A stretch of DNA of 8,451 bases from Winogradskyella sp. (GCA_030149115.1 JASBSE010000133.1:1-8451); one strand, 5' to 3'. Numbered from the stretch's first letter, positions 1-7,786 are shown. Translations and numbers: made by a program. The notes: a model not told the origin generated them from the letters alone.

Positions 1-17
1 GATTCAATTTGATTGAA

Positions 18-141
18 ATAAAAAAGAGCTTCAATTATAGAAGCCCTTTTATTATGATACTTTTCACCCTAACTACTAACAAAATTTAAGTGATAACCCT
101 AAGTGATTAAAAATATCGTTAGCAAAAAAGTATCAATGTAC
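18..141 (-). ncRNA. Candidate small structured RNA downstream of purL
   Basis: This is a predicted transcript of about 120 nt read leftward, with no convincing open frame. On the plus strand TGATACTTTT (55-64) and AAAAGTATCA (126-135) are perfect inverted repeats and would form a 10-bp closing helix at the RNA's 5' end. Inside it GCUAAC (123 to 118) can pair with GUUAGU (80 to 75), and a weak AU helix (107-111 with 85-89) closes an apical loop. The motif ACCCTAA (UUAGGGU in the RNA) occurs at 66-72 and 96-102, both in predicted unpaired stretches, and AAGTGAT is repeated at 88-94 and 101-107. A TAnnTTTG box (145-152) sits just upstream and an intrinsic terminator (22-50) just downstream. It could be an independent sRNA or a structured purL 3' UTR. 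I cannot assign a family; the Rfam Flavo-1 model would be a first test. The structure is seen in the sequence; expression is inferred. Confidence 0.45.
22..50 (-). terminator. Intrinsic terminator, possibly bidirectional
   Basis: Bases 22-32 and 40-50 form a hairpin of ten pairs plus one A-C mismatch (27/45), with a 7-nt loop at 33-39 and a GC-containing upper stem (GAGCTTC against GAAGCCC). On the minus strand it ends in a U-rich tail (UUUUUAUUUC), so it would end transcripts from the RNA candidate or read-through from purL, whose stop lies about 130 nt upstream. The plus-strand tail TTTTATTATG is shorter but could also serve a gene entering from beyond the left edge. Confidence 0.7.
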
Positions 142-144
142 GTA

Positions 145-152
145 CAAATATA
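145..152 (-). promoter_or_regulatory. Possible TAnnTTTG promoter -7 box (leftward)
   Basis: The minus strand reads TATATTTG, an exact match to the Bacteroidota -7 consensus TAnnTTTG. Transcription would begin near 141, immediately before the 10-bp helix of the RNA candidate. No convincing TTG -33 element lies about 20 nt upstream. The 10-bp palindrome TGTACGTACA (137-146) overlaps the box and the predicted start site and could be an operator, though it may be chance. It lies about 30 nt beyond the purL stop codon. Confidence 0.4.
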
Positions 153-182
153 ACAAATACTCTTTACCTAAGTAACTTAAAA

Positions 183-3100
183 CTAGTTATTTTCAATCCA
201 TTCCTTAGCATTGGTAAATGCTTCAATCCATGGTGATACTTGGTCTTGTCTACCACTAGGATAGTTAGCCCAGTTCCACTGAAAAATGGATCGTTCAATA
301 TGTGGCATGGTTACTAAATGTCTCCCCGTTTTATCACACATCATAGCCGTATTATAATCTGAACCGTTAGGATTATGTGGGTATTCTGCATAAGCATATT
401 TCCCTACAATATCATATTGGTTTTCATCCTTTGGTAAATTGAATTTTCCTTCACCATGACTGATCCAAACCCCAAGCGTACTTCCTGCTAAAGACGATAA
501 CATAATAGAGTTATTCTCTTGAATTTTTACAGAAGTAAAAGCACTTTCGTGTTTGTGCGAATCGTTATGAACCATTTTACCATGAACATCATGATCTGGA
601 TTGATAAGGTCTAATTCCATCCATAGTTGGCAACCGTTACAAATTCCAACAGATAAAGTATCTTCTCTTTCAAAAAAGTTCTTGATGACTTTATTTGCTG
701 TTTCATTATATTTTATAGCACCAGCCCAACCTTTAGCAGATCCTAAAACATCGGAATTAGAGAACCCACCAACGGCACCAAGGAATTGAATATCTTCTAA
801 AGTTTCACGACCAGAAATTAAATCGGTCATATGAACATCTTTAACATCAAAACCAGCTAGGTACATAGCGTTTGCCATTTCGCGTTCAGAATTACTTCCT
901 TTTTCACGTAAGATAGCAGCTTTAGGTCTAGGTTTACTTGAATCTGTTTTTGGAAGTTTTCCAGTGAATTGTTTTGGAAATTCGAAATGTAAAGGTTGAT
1001 TTTTGTAATTATCAAAACGTGTTTTAGCTAAACCATTAGCCGTTTGTTTTTGGTCGAGTAGGAAAGAGGTTTTGTACCACATGTCTCTTAATCTCGAAAT
1101 GGTCATAGTAAAGACTTCATTACTATTTATGATGCTAAGCACATCACTTTCCATAACCCTACCAATATTGTGGAAATCGATTTTAGCTTCAGATAATACG
1201 GTTTCGATACTCTTATCTTTAGCCTGAATTACAATTCCTGAGTTTTCAGCAAAAAGTATTTTGAAAGAATCTTTTTCAGCTAAAGCGGTTAAGTCTAATT
1301 CCGCACCAATAGTATTATCAGCAAAACAAAGTTCTAGTAAGGTTGTAATTAAACCACCTGAAGCGACATCGTGTCCAGCGACAATTTTACCATCTAATAT
1401 TAATTGTTGAATGGTATTGAAAACCGTTTTTACATAATTAGCATTTTTAACGGTTGGCGCTTCGTTACCAATTTTATTGACTACTTGTGCAAAAGAACTT
1501 CCTCCTAATTTAAAATTGTCTTGAGATAAGTTGATATAGTAAATATCACCTTCGTTCTTTTGGAACACAGGCTCAACTACTTTATTAATATCAATACAGT
1601 TTGCAGCTGCTGAAATTATAACTGTACCTGGAGAAATAACATCACCATCAGGATATTTTTGCTTCATAGAAAGTGAATCTTTTCCTGTTGGTACGTTAAT
1701 CCCTAAATCAATAGCAAATTCTGAAACCGCCTTTACAGCTTCGTACAAACGTGCATCTTCACCTTCATTCTTACATGGCCACATCCAGTTTGCAGAAAGT
1801 GAAACATTCTTCAAGCCATCTTTTAAAGGAGCCCAAATAATGTTAGTTAATGCTTCTGTAATAGAGTTGCGGCTACCAGCCACAGGATCTATCAATCCCG
1901 AAATAGGTGAGTGGCCAATTGAGGTAGCAATACCTTCTTTACCTTTATAATCTAATGCCATTACACCAACATTGTTTAATGGTAACTGTAATGGTCCAGC
2001 ACACTGTTGCTTAGCAACTTTACCACCAACGCAACGGTCTACTTTATTGGTTAGCCAATCTTTACATGCGACTGCTTCTAACTGTAAAACTTGGTCTAAA
2101 TAATCGTAAAAATTATCTCTGTTGTAAGATACATCACTGTAGTTTTTTTCAACCGTATGATCTGTCATTATAGTTTTTGGAGAGCTGCCAAACATATCTT
2201 CCAGAGCCAAATCCATTGGCTTGTCTCCATTGGTTTCAGACTCAAATGTAAAACGGTGTTTTCCGGTAACTTCACCAACATCATATATAGGTGAACGTTC
2301 TCTGTCGGCAATTTTATGAAGAACTTCTAAATGCTCATCACCAATCACTAGTCCCATACGTTCTTGAGACTCATTACCAATAATTTCTTTTGAAGAAAGC
2401 GTTGGATCACCAACAGGTAATTTGTCTAAATCGATTTTTCCACCAGTGTCTTCAACAAGTTCAGATAAACAGTTTAGATGACCACCAGCACCATGATCGT
2501 GAATAGAAACAATATAGTTTTCATCACTTTCTACCATGCCACGAACAGCATTGGCAGCACGTTTTTGCATTTCTGGGTTAGAACGTTGAACGGCATTTAG
2601 CTCAATGCCAGAGTCGAATTCGCCAGTATCAGCAGACGATACAGCAGCACCTCCCATACCAATTCTATAATTGTCACCACCAAGAATTACAATTTTGTCA
2701 CCTGCTTTTGGTATATCTTTTATGGCTTGGTCTGCTTTTCCGTAACCAATACCACCAGCTTGCATAATCACTTTGTCGTAACCAATCTTATCATTATTTT
2801 CTTGATGTTCGAAGGTTAAAACAGAACCACAAATTAATGGCTGACCGAATTTATTTCCGAAATCTGAAGCTCCATTAGATGCTTTAATTAGAATATCCAT
2901 AGGAGTTTGGTACAACCATTTACGCTCAGGAAATGCCTTTTCCCAAGGCCGTTCTTCTTCTAAACGTGAATACGATGTCATGTAAACAGCTGTTCCTGCT
3001 AACGGAATAGACCCTTTACCACCAGCAAGTCTATCTCTGATTTCACCACCAGAGCCTGTAGCAGCACCATTAAAAGGCTCTACAGTTGTTGGGAAGTTAT

Positions 3101-3845
3101 GTGTTTCTGCTTTTAATGAAATTACAGATTCAAAATCTATGGTTTGGTAATATTCAGGAACATCTGCACGTTTTGGTGCAAACTGCTCTACAACAGGACC
3201 TTTTATAAACGCTACATTGTCTTTGTATGCGGAAACAATATCATTAGGATTTTGTTTTGATGTTTCCTTAATCATTTTGAATAACGACGTCGGCTTTTCT
3301 TCTCCATCAATAACAAAAGTTCCGTTGAAAATTTTATGACGACAGTGCTCTGAGTTCACTTGGGAAAAGCCAAATACTTCAGAGTCTGTTAATGGTCGTC
3401 CTATTTTTTTTGAAACACCTTCTAAGTATTCAATTTCTTCATCACTTAGAGATAAACCTTCCTGTTGGTTGTATGCTGAAATATCTTCAATATCAAGAAT
3501 TGCTTCTGGTTGAATATTTATGGTGAAGATGTTTTGATTTAAGCTTGAAAATTTTTCAGAAATCATTGGGTCGTACCCTTTGAAATTTTCTGAAACCGAT
3601 GTGAATTCCTCAATACGTAAAATACCAGAAATTCCCATGTTTTGAGTAATTTCTACAGCATTGGTACTCCAAGGAGTAATCATTGCAGCTCTTGGGCCAA
3701 CAAAAAAAGCATCTAGTGATGCTTGTTCAATTTTTGGCTGGTTGCCGAATAACCATGTCAATTTAGAAATGGTTTCAGTTGATAATTCTTTTGTGGCTTG
3801 AACAGCGAAAACTTTGCTGTTTTGGTTTCCAAAGAAATGAATCAT
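183..3845 (-). CDS. purL: Phosphoribosylformylglycinamidine synthase, large single-chain type
   Basis: This cytosolic enzyme performs the fourth step of de novo purine synthesis: ATP-dependent amination of FGAR to FGAM using glutamine. At 1220 residues it is the large fused form (E. coli PurL is about 1295), carrying the functions that some bacteria split into PurS, PurL and PurQ. The N-terminal PurS-like part spans roughly residues 1-145. The synthetase core follows, with SEHCRHK at 165-171 and the nucleotide/substrate segment KAETHNFPTT to GGEIRD at 245-271; HDHGAGGH and GHDVASGGL mark its two related halves. The class I glutamine amidotransferase domain starts near residue 973. Its triad is visible: Cys1069 in GICNGCQ, and His1182 and Glu1184 in MPHIER. 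The ATG start fits the family N terminus and lies 34 bp from a promoter box. The gene appears intact and monocistronic, bounded by a terminator upstream (3958-3988). Confidence 0.98.
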   Translation of the reverse strand: MIHFFGNQNSKVFAVQATKELSTETISKLTWLFGNQPKIEQASLDAFFVGPRAAMITPWSTNAVEITQNMGISGILRIEEFTSVSENFKGYDPMISEKFSSLNQNIFTINIQPEAILDIEDISAYNQQEGLSLSDEEIEYLEGVSKKIGRPLTDSEVFGFSQVNSEHCRHKIFNGTFVIDGEEKPTSLFKMIKETSKQNPNDIVSAYKDNVAFIKGPVVEQFAPKRADVPEYYQTIDFESVISLKAETHNFPTTVEPFNGAATGSGGEIRDRLAGGKGSIPLAGTAVYMTSYSRLEEERPWEKAFPERKWLYQTPMDILIKASNGASDFGNKFGQPLICGSVLTFEHQENNDKIGYDKVIMQAGGIGYGKADQAIKDIPKAGDKIVILGGDNYRIGMGGAAVSSADTGEFDSGIELNAVQRSNPEMQKRAANAVRGMVESDENYIVSIHDHGAGGHLNCLSELVEDTGGKIDLDKLPVGDPTLSSKEIIGNESQERMGLVIGDEHLEVLHKIADRERSPIYDVGEVTGKHRFTFESETNGDKPMDLALEDMFGSSPKTIMTDHTVEKNYSDVSYNRDNFYDYLDQVLQLEAVACKDWLTNKVDRCVGGKVAKQQCAGPLQLPLNNVGVMALDYKGKEGIATSIGHSPISGLIDPVAGSRNSITEALTNIIWAPLKDGLKNVSLSANWMWPCKNEGEDARLYEAVKAVSEFAIDLGINVPTGKDSLSMKQKYPDGDVISPGTVIISAAANCIDINKVVEPVFQKNEGDIYYINLSQDNFKLGGSSFAQVVNKIGNEAPTVKNANYVKTVFNTIQQLILDGKIVAGHDVASGGLITTLLELCFADNTIGAELDLTALAEKDSFKILFAENSGIVIQAKDKSIETVLSEAKIDFHNIGRVMESDVLSIINSNEVFTMTISRLRDMWYKTSFLLDQKQTANGLAKTRFDNYKNQPLHFEFPKQFTGKLPKTDSSKPRPKAAILREKGSNSEREMANAMYLAGFDVKDVHMTDLISGRETLEDIQFLGAVGGFSNSDVLGSAKGWAGAIKYNETANKVIKNFFEREDTLSVGICNGCQLWMELDLINPDHDVHGKMVHNDSHKHESAFTSVKIQENNSIMLSSLAGSTLGVWISHGEGKFNLPKDENQYDIVGKYAYAEYPHNPNGSDYNTAMMCDKTGRHLVTMPHIERSIFQWNWANYPSGRQDQVSPWIEAFTNAKEWIENN

Positions 3846-3879
3846 TAGAGTGTTGTGTTTGGTGTGAAAAATAAAAACA

Positions 3880-3887
3880 CAAAGTTA
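3880..3887 (-). promoter_or_regulatory. Putative purL promoter -7 box
   Basis: The minus strand reads TAACTTTG, matching TAnnTTTG exactly. It would give a start site near 3876 and a purL leader of about 30 nt. No good -33 TTG is visible at the expected spacing. Its position between the upstream terminator and the purL ATG makes it the best promoter candidate. I see no riboswitch-like fold in the short leader. Confidence 0.55.
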
Positions 3888-3957
3888 ATTCATTTTAAAA
3901 TAATGAGACTATAAAAAAGAATTCAATTAGTAGACTTATTCAACAGGTTTTAAACAA

Positions 3958-3988
3958 AAAAAGCAGCTCAATTTTTGAACTGCTTTTT
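3958..3988 (-). terminator. Intrinsic terminator after the endonuclease gene
   Basis: The stem AAAAAGCAG (3958-3966) pairs with CTGCTTTTT (3980-3988). After one C-A mismatch the helix continues as TCAA (3968-3971) with TTGA (3975-3978), closed by a 3-nt loop. In the minus direction it is followed by a run of U. It begins about 20 nt after the endonuclease stop codon and insulates purL from that unit. The T-run on the plus strand means it could also act in the other direction. Confidence 0.85.
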
Positions 3989-4007
3989 CAATAATATTAA
4001 TCTTTGA

Positions 4008-5834
4008 TTAGTTCTTAATCAATTTTTTGCTTACTGATGAATTGTTTTGTGTCAATTTCAAAATATAAACACCAGATTTTAATGTTTGTACATTGATGCT
4101 ATCTGAAGAATTGATTTGAGTTTTTAAAACTTTCTTTCCTAAGATGTCATAAATTTCAACAATAGTATTTTCGTTAGATGCTAAATTAATGTACAATTTA
4201 GACTTAACAGGATTTGGGTAAATTGAAGAAGTGTCAAGGCCATTATCGGCAATACTTAACGAAGAATAACATGTCCAAGATAAATCATCAATACCAACTC
4301 TTGCATCACCAGAATTATTATCAACAATTTCAACAGTTATTGAACCTTCAATATTTATGTCACTGATTGTTGTAGTTTGTTGAGTGTCATTATACGGAAT
4401 TGTTCCTGCCAAACTTCCATTTACTAGAACATCCAAACTTCCATCAGTTCCTGAGAAAATTCTTTGAGTTGTAACAGTAAGGTTCCCAATACCACCACTT
4501 ACAGTAGGTGAAGTTAAAATACCTGAATCAGAACTACCTCTATAATCTATGAGTAGGGCTCTGTTGTTAATGGTTTGGTCAGTTCTTGCTTCTGTTGCAT
4601 TCCATGTACCGTTTGTACCTGTCCAAGTTCTATTTGTATACTGTGAGCTGTTTGCAGGAATATTTTCAAAATCTTCTACAACACAATCACTTCCTGGTGT
4701 ACCCGTTTCTGTTGTTGTACCATTTACAGAATTACTTTGAGTTGATTCGTTTTCTGCAGCATCGATAGCGATAACATAAAAGGAGTAAGTGGTTTCAGGA
4801 GTTAGATTGATAATGTTAGCAGTATTAGTTGAAACATTGGTGTTAAAAACTCCATCTACATAAACATCATAAGAAACCACTCCGACATTGTCTGTTGAAG
4901 CTGTCCAGCTAAGGTTTATAGATGTTGAAGCTTCATTAGTTACAGCTAAATTTGTTGGAGCTGTAGGCGCTTCAGTGTCTTGTGTAGATACCCATATATC
5001 GTTTACCCAACTAGGATTATCTATAAATGGGTTTCTATTACCTTGATGATTGTAGTAAATGTTATTGTTGCGATCTATTTCTTTTTGCGATACAGGATCA
5101 TTTTGATGCCATGTTAAAAGAATATTCAAAAATGGGTCATCTAGTACTTTATCAGAACTTCCGTCAAACATTGGGTAACTTCCCCAATTACTGATTTGAT
5201 CTTCGTATCGTGTTACAAAATAGAAATAAATACGAGCAATATCTCCTTTAAATTCATCTATAGGCTCAAAAACAGTATTCGTATAACCTGCAGAATAACC
5301 ACTATTAAGGTTACCTCCAAGCTTTGAACCGTTTTGAGTTGGATTAGAAATACCACTTTGACTTACTAATTGACTATCGTCAACCACTCCAAAAGGATAA
5401 TTACTTCTAAAACCATTAACACGGCCATCTGTAGGTAAAAGGTGGTGCGCATCGCTACGCATTGGTAAGTTTTGACTGAATACAGACTGAGGAATAACAT
5501 GTTCTTTGTTATAACAATCTCCTTCGCCACTATAATTTCCACATTCATCACTCACAGGTGAGAATGTGTAAGGATCTGATCCTGTTGGGTTTTCTGAATA
5601 AGGGTCTAAGATGGTGTTGCTTCCAGTTTCATAGTAATTGTCCAAATCATAAGATGCTATAAAACCATCCATTGCATCATAACCTTGGTCGTTATGATTA
5701 TCTATGATATTGTGAAGTTGTGTCTTTAATGTGTAGCCAGTTCCTGTAGCACTATCGTAATATCCTGAAGGAATTTGGGCAAATGCTAATGTTGAAAAAA
5801 CTAGAGTTATTAATAAAGTGTAGAATTGTTTCAT
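4008..5834 (-). CDS. Secreted endonuclease I family nuclease with FN3 and T9SS sorting domain
   Basis: This is a predicted extracellular or surface DNA/RNA endonuclease of the EndA/NucM (endonuclease I) family, 608 residues. A signal peptide covers residues 1-19 (hydrophobic core, AFA before Gln20). The nuclease domain spans about 21-283. Family motifs include YNKEHVIPQSVF at 108-119 with the likely catalytic His112, SDAHHLLPTDGRVNGFRSNY at 127-146, DEFKGDIARIYFY at 193-205, and the W-DPV-E-RN block ending in QGNRNPFID (264-272). A fibronectin type III domain follows (about 288-376), then an uncharacterised beta-rich segment (384-522). The C-terminal type A sorting domain (about 538-608) has IYPNPV, the YDILGKKV strand and the LKSGVYILKL strand, and directs export by the type IX system. 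It starts 10 bp after the methyltransferase stop and is probably co-transcribed with it. Likely roles are scavenging nucleotides/phosphate or degrading extracellular DNA; these are inferred. Confidence 0.93.
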   Translation of the reverse strand: MKQFYTLLITLVFSTLAFAQIPSGYYDSATGTGYTLKTQLHNIIDNHNDQGYDAMDGFIASYDLDNYYETGSNTILDPYSENPTGSDPYTFSPVSDECGNYSGEGDCYNKEHVIPQSVFSQNLPMRSDAHHLLPTDGRVNGFRSNYPFGVVDDSQLVSQSGISNPTQNGSKLGGNLNSGYSAGYTNTVFEPIDEFKGDIARIYFYFVTRYEDQISNWGSYPMFDGSSDKVLDDPFLNILLTWHQNDPVSQKEIDRNNNIYYNHQGNRNPFIDNPSWVNDIWVSTQDTEAPTAPTNLAVTNEASTSINLSWTASTDNVGVVSYDVYVDGVFNTNVSTNTANIINLTPETTYSFYVIAIDAAENESTQSNSVNGTTTETGTPGSDCVVEDFENIPANSSQYTNRTWTGTNGTWNATEARTDQTINNRALLIDYRGSSDSGILTSPTVSGGIGNLTVTTQRIFSGTDGSLDVLVNGSLAGTIPYNDTQQTTTISDINIEGSITVEIVDNNSGDARVGIDDLSWTCYSSLSIADNGLDTSSIYPNPVKSKLYINLASNENTIVEIYDILGKKVLKTQINSSDSINVQTLKSGVYILKLTQNNSSVSKKLIKN

Positions 5835-5844
5835 CTATTTGGGT

Positions 5845-7059
5845 TTATTTTTTCTTTTCTAATAAGGCCATGTAAAATCCGTCAAAACCAGATTTATAGG
5901 CTAATATTTTATTGTCTTTTACAAAAGTAAAGTCTTTTCCGGCTTCGGATGTTAAGAATTTATCAATTTGATTTTGATTCTCTGAAGGCAATACAGAACA
6001 TGTAGCATAAACCATTTTTCCACCTGGTTTAACCATTTTTGAGTACTGCTCTAAGATTTCTTCTTGAGTTTTTTTGATATTATCGACAAACTCTGGTTGT
6101 AATTTCCATTTAGAATCTGGATTTCTACGTAAAACACCTAAACCAGAACATGGTGCATCAATCAGTAAACGGTCGGCTTTGCCATAAAGTTTTTTTATAG
6201 GTTTTGTAGAGTCAATGACTTTCATCTCTATATTATGAACACCATTGCGACGTGCTCTAACTTTAAGCTTTTTTAGTTTACTCTCGTAGATATCCATAGC
6301 AATAACTTGGCCTTTGTTCTCTAAGAGTGACGCTAAATGCAATGTTTTTCCACCTGCACCAGCACAAGAATCAACGACTTTCATACCTGGTTTTACATCT
6401 AAAAAATCGGCTACTAATTGCGATGACGCGTCTTGAACCTCAAACCAGCCTTCCTTAAAAGCCTCAGTCATAAAAACGTTAGCGCGTTCTTTTAGTTTTA
6501 AAGCATAAGGGTAATCTGGAATGAATTCCGTCTCAATATTTTCGGATTGTAATTTGAGTTGTAAATCTTCCTTAGTTGTTTTAAGCGTGTTGACTCTAAG
6601 AATAACGTCTGCCTGTTCGTTTTGCATAGCTAATTCTTTAGTCCATACGTCAGCGCCTAATTCTTTCTCACCTAATTCATCAATCCAATCTGGAATGGAC
6701 TCTCTGTATTTTCTAATTTTAGACAATTCATCAAAACGCCCTTTTATTTTACGTGTTGGAGTATCCGTAAAATATTTCCAGTCTGGAAGTTTAATGCCTT
6801 TAAGTGTTGCCCAAACTGCAAAGATTCTCCATAGATTATCTCTGTCAAACGGAGCCTTTACATCAGCAATTTCAGCATAAAGTCTTTTGTAGCGAACGAT
6901 TTCATAAACTGTTTCGGCAACAAAACCTCTATCTCTGCTTCCCCAACGCTTATCACGTTTTAGCAATTGTTGTATAACCTTATCCGCATATTCACCTTCA
7001 TTGAAGATTTTGTGTAAACCATCAATAACCGCAAAGCATAAATTTCTATGTAATCTCAT
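5845..7059 (-). CDS. RsmB/NOP family SAM-dependent RNA (cytosine-5) methyltransferase
   Basis: This enzyme probably methylates a cytosine C5 in RNA, most likely 16S rRNA (RsmB-like), in the cytosol. At 404 residues it is close to E. coli RsmB (429). Residues 1-150 are helical and sit where RsmB has its NusB-like domain, although the match by eye is weak. The RsmF/RsmB-type segment begins near ILRVNTLK (153-160). The Rossmann methyltransferase domain follows: SAM motif I VVDSCAGAGGKT (228-239), acidic residue in VIAMDIYESK (252-261), motif IV DAPCSGLG (301-308, Cys304) and motif VI YATCS (351-355, Cys354). Two cysteines are the hallmark of RNA m5C methyltransferases: the motif VI Cys is the nucleophile and the motif IV Cys aids product release. 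The exact target base cannot be read from sequence, so no gene symbol is given. It is the first gene of a two-gene unit with the secreted nuclease and is divergent from the sigma operon. Confidence 0.92.
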   Translation of the reverse strand: MRLHRNLCFAVIDGLHKIFNEGEYADKVIQQLLKRDKRWGSRDRGFVAETVYEIVRYKRLYAEIADVKAPFDRDNLWRIFAVWATLKGIKLPDWKYFTDTPTRKIKGRFDELSKIRKYRESIPDWIDELGEKELGADVWTKELAMQNEQADVILRVNTLKTTKEDLQLKLQSENIETEFIPDYPYALKLKERANVFMTEAFKEGWFEVQDASSQLVADFLDVKPGMKVVDSCAGAGGKTLHLASLLENKGQVIAMDIYESKLKKLKVRARRNGVHNIEMKVIDSTKPIKKLYGKADRLLIDAPCSGLGVLRRNPDSKWKLQPEFVDNIKKTQEEILEQYSKMVKPGGKMVYATCSVLPSENQNQIDKFLTSEAGKDFTFVKDNKILAYKSGFDGFYMALLEKKK

Positions 7060-7076
7060 TGCAAAAAATTAGCATG

Positions 7077-7084
7077 CAAAGGTA
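7077..7084 (-). promoter_or_regulatory. Putative methyltransferase/nuclease promoter -7 box
   Basis: The minus strand reads TACCTTTG, an exact TAnnTTTG match, 17 bp before the ATG at 7059. It predicts a short leader of about 14 nt. No clear -33 TTG is present. It occupies one side of the divergent intergenic region, about 65 bp from the sigma-gene motif. Confidence 0.55.
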
Positions 7085-7148
7085 GTATAAAAGTTGGGAA
7101 GTGCTACAGTATTGAGGTAAAGTCTTTTTTAATTTAAAAAAATAAAGA

Positions 7149-7177
7149 ACAAGTTTTTGCTCGTTTAAGCATCTCAA
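7149..7177 (+). promoter_or_regulatory. Putative ECF-type promoter of the sigma operon (copy 1)
   Basis: ACAAGTTTTT (7149-7158) is followed 10 nt later by GCATCT (7169-7174). Read as an ECF promoter this is ACAAGTT-N16-TCTCAA, the geometry of the classical extracytoplasmic promoter (GGAACTT-N16-TCTGA in E. coli sigma-E). The same two blocks recur at the same spacing at 7787-7812. Transcription would start near 7183, giving a leader of about 24 nt to the TTG start. No TAnnTTTG box is found on this strand in the intergenic region, so the operon may rely on its own sigma factor. The repeat is seen directly; promoter function is inferred. Confidence 0.5.
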
Positions 7178-7206
7178 TTAAATTGCAGTAATTTCTTAAA
7201 TATAAT

Positions 7207-7785
7207 TTGGAAGAAAAGAAGATAATAGAACAACTTAAGGAAAGAAATACAGCTGTATTTTCTCAACTTATTGATGATTATCAACAAAAGGTTTTGGGTA
7301 CGTGTATATCGTTTGTGCCAAATAAGGAAGATGCCGAAGATTTGGTACAAGAAGTGTTTTTAGAAGTTTATAATTCAATCTCTAAATTTAAAGGAAATTC
7401 TAAGCTCTCTACTTGGATATATAAAATTACCACTAACAAATGCTTAGAGTTTATTAGGAAAAAGAACACAAAAAAACGAACAGGTTTTTTAAAGCCTTTG
7501 TTTGGCGAGGATTTCTCAATAGATAAGACGAATTATTTTACCGAATTTAATCATCCAGGTTTTTTACTAGAGAACAAAGAACTAAACGAAACGTTATTTA
7601 AAGCTATTAATAGTTTGCCAGAAAGTCAGGCTTCTGTTTTTACATTACATAAGATTGATGGAAAAAGTTATCAGGAAATTGCAGATATAACTGATAAGAG
7701 TGTGTCTTCGGTAGAGTCACTTATGTTTAGGGCAAAGAAAAACCTTCAGCAATTATTATACGACTATTACAAAAATGAAATTTAG
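7207..7785 (+). CDS. ECF (sigma-70 family) RNA polymerase sigma factor
   Basis: This 192-residue protein has the two-domain ECF layout. Region 2 (about 20-88) contains the core-binding and -10 recognition segments: EDAEDLVQEVFLEVY (41-55) and STWIYKITTNKCLEFIRKK (68-86). A linker of about 45 residues follows. Region 4 (about 129-184) has LPESQASVFTLHKIDG (137-152) and the helix-turn-helix YQEIADITDKSVSSVESLMF (155-174), which reads the -35 element. It directs RNA polymerase to a stress or envelope regulon in the cytosol. The start is TTG: an in-frame stop lies at 7189-7191, no ATG precedes region 2, and the next Met is residue 173. A putative anti-sigma gene follows after 43 bp and a putative sensor gene after that, so activity is probably controlled by membrane sequestration. 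ECF subgroup and target genes are unknown. Confidence 0.93.
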   Translation: MEEKKIIEQLKERNTAVFSQLIDDYQQKVLGTCISFVPNKEDAEDLVQEVFLEVYNSISKFKGNSKLSTWIYKITTNKCLEFIRKKNTKKRTGFLKPLFGEDFSIDKTNYFTEFNHPGFLLENKELNETLFKAINSLPESQASVFTLHKIDGKSYQEIADITDKSVSSVESLMFRAKKNLQQLLYDYYKNEI

Positions 7786-7786
7786 C

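Noticed and set aside
1..16. Possible 3' end of a plus-strand gene (stops at 10-12 and 14-16) just before the terminator
   Set aside because: Only a few codons are visible; in such AT-rich sequence stops this close together are expected by chance.
601..789. Open frame on the plus strand inside purL
   Set aside because: It lies antisense to the conserved amidotransferase domain of purL, and its residues show no recognisable family.
4549..4768. Two overlapping plus-strand open frames antisense to the nuclease
   Set aside because: They share bases in different frames, have no family signature and lie opposite a well-supported gene.
5366..5551. Minus-strand open frame inside the nuclease gene in another frame
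   Set aside because: It is fully covered by the catalytic domain of the endonuclease, whose motifs are intact.
5922..5929. TACTTTTG on the minus strand as an own promoter for the nuclease
   Set aside because: It matches TAnnTTTG but lies inside the methyltransferase gene with no -33 element; such matches are frequent by chance at this base composition.
6521..6880. Plus-strand open frame of 119 codons antisense to the methyltransferase
   Set aside because: Its Ser-rich, low-complexity translation mirrors the codon pattern of the opposite strand; there is no domain and no promoter box.
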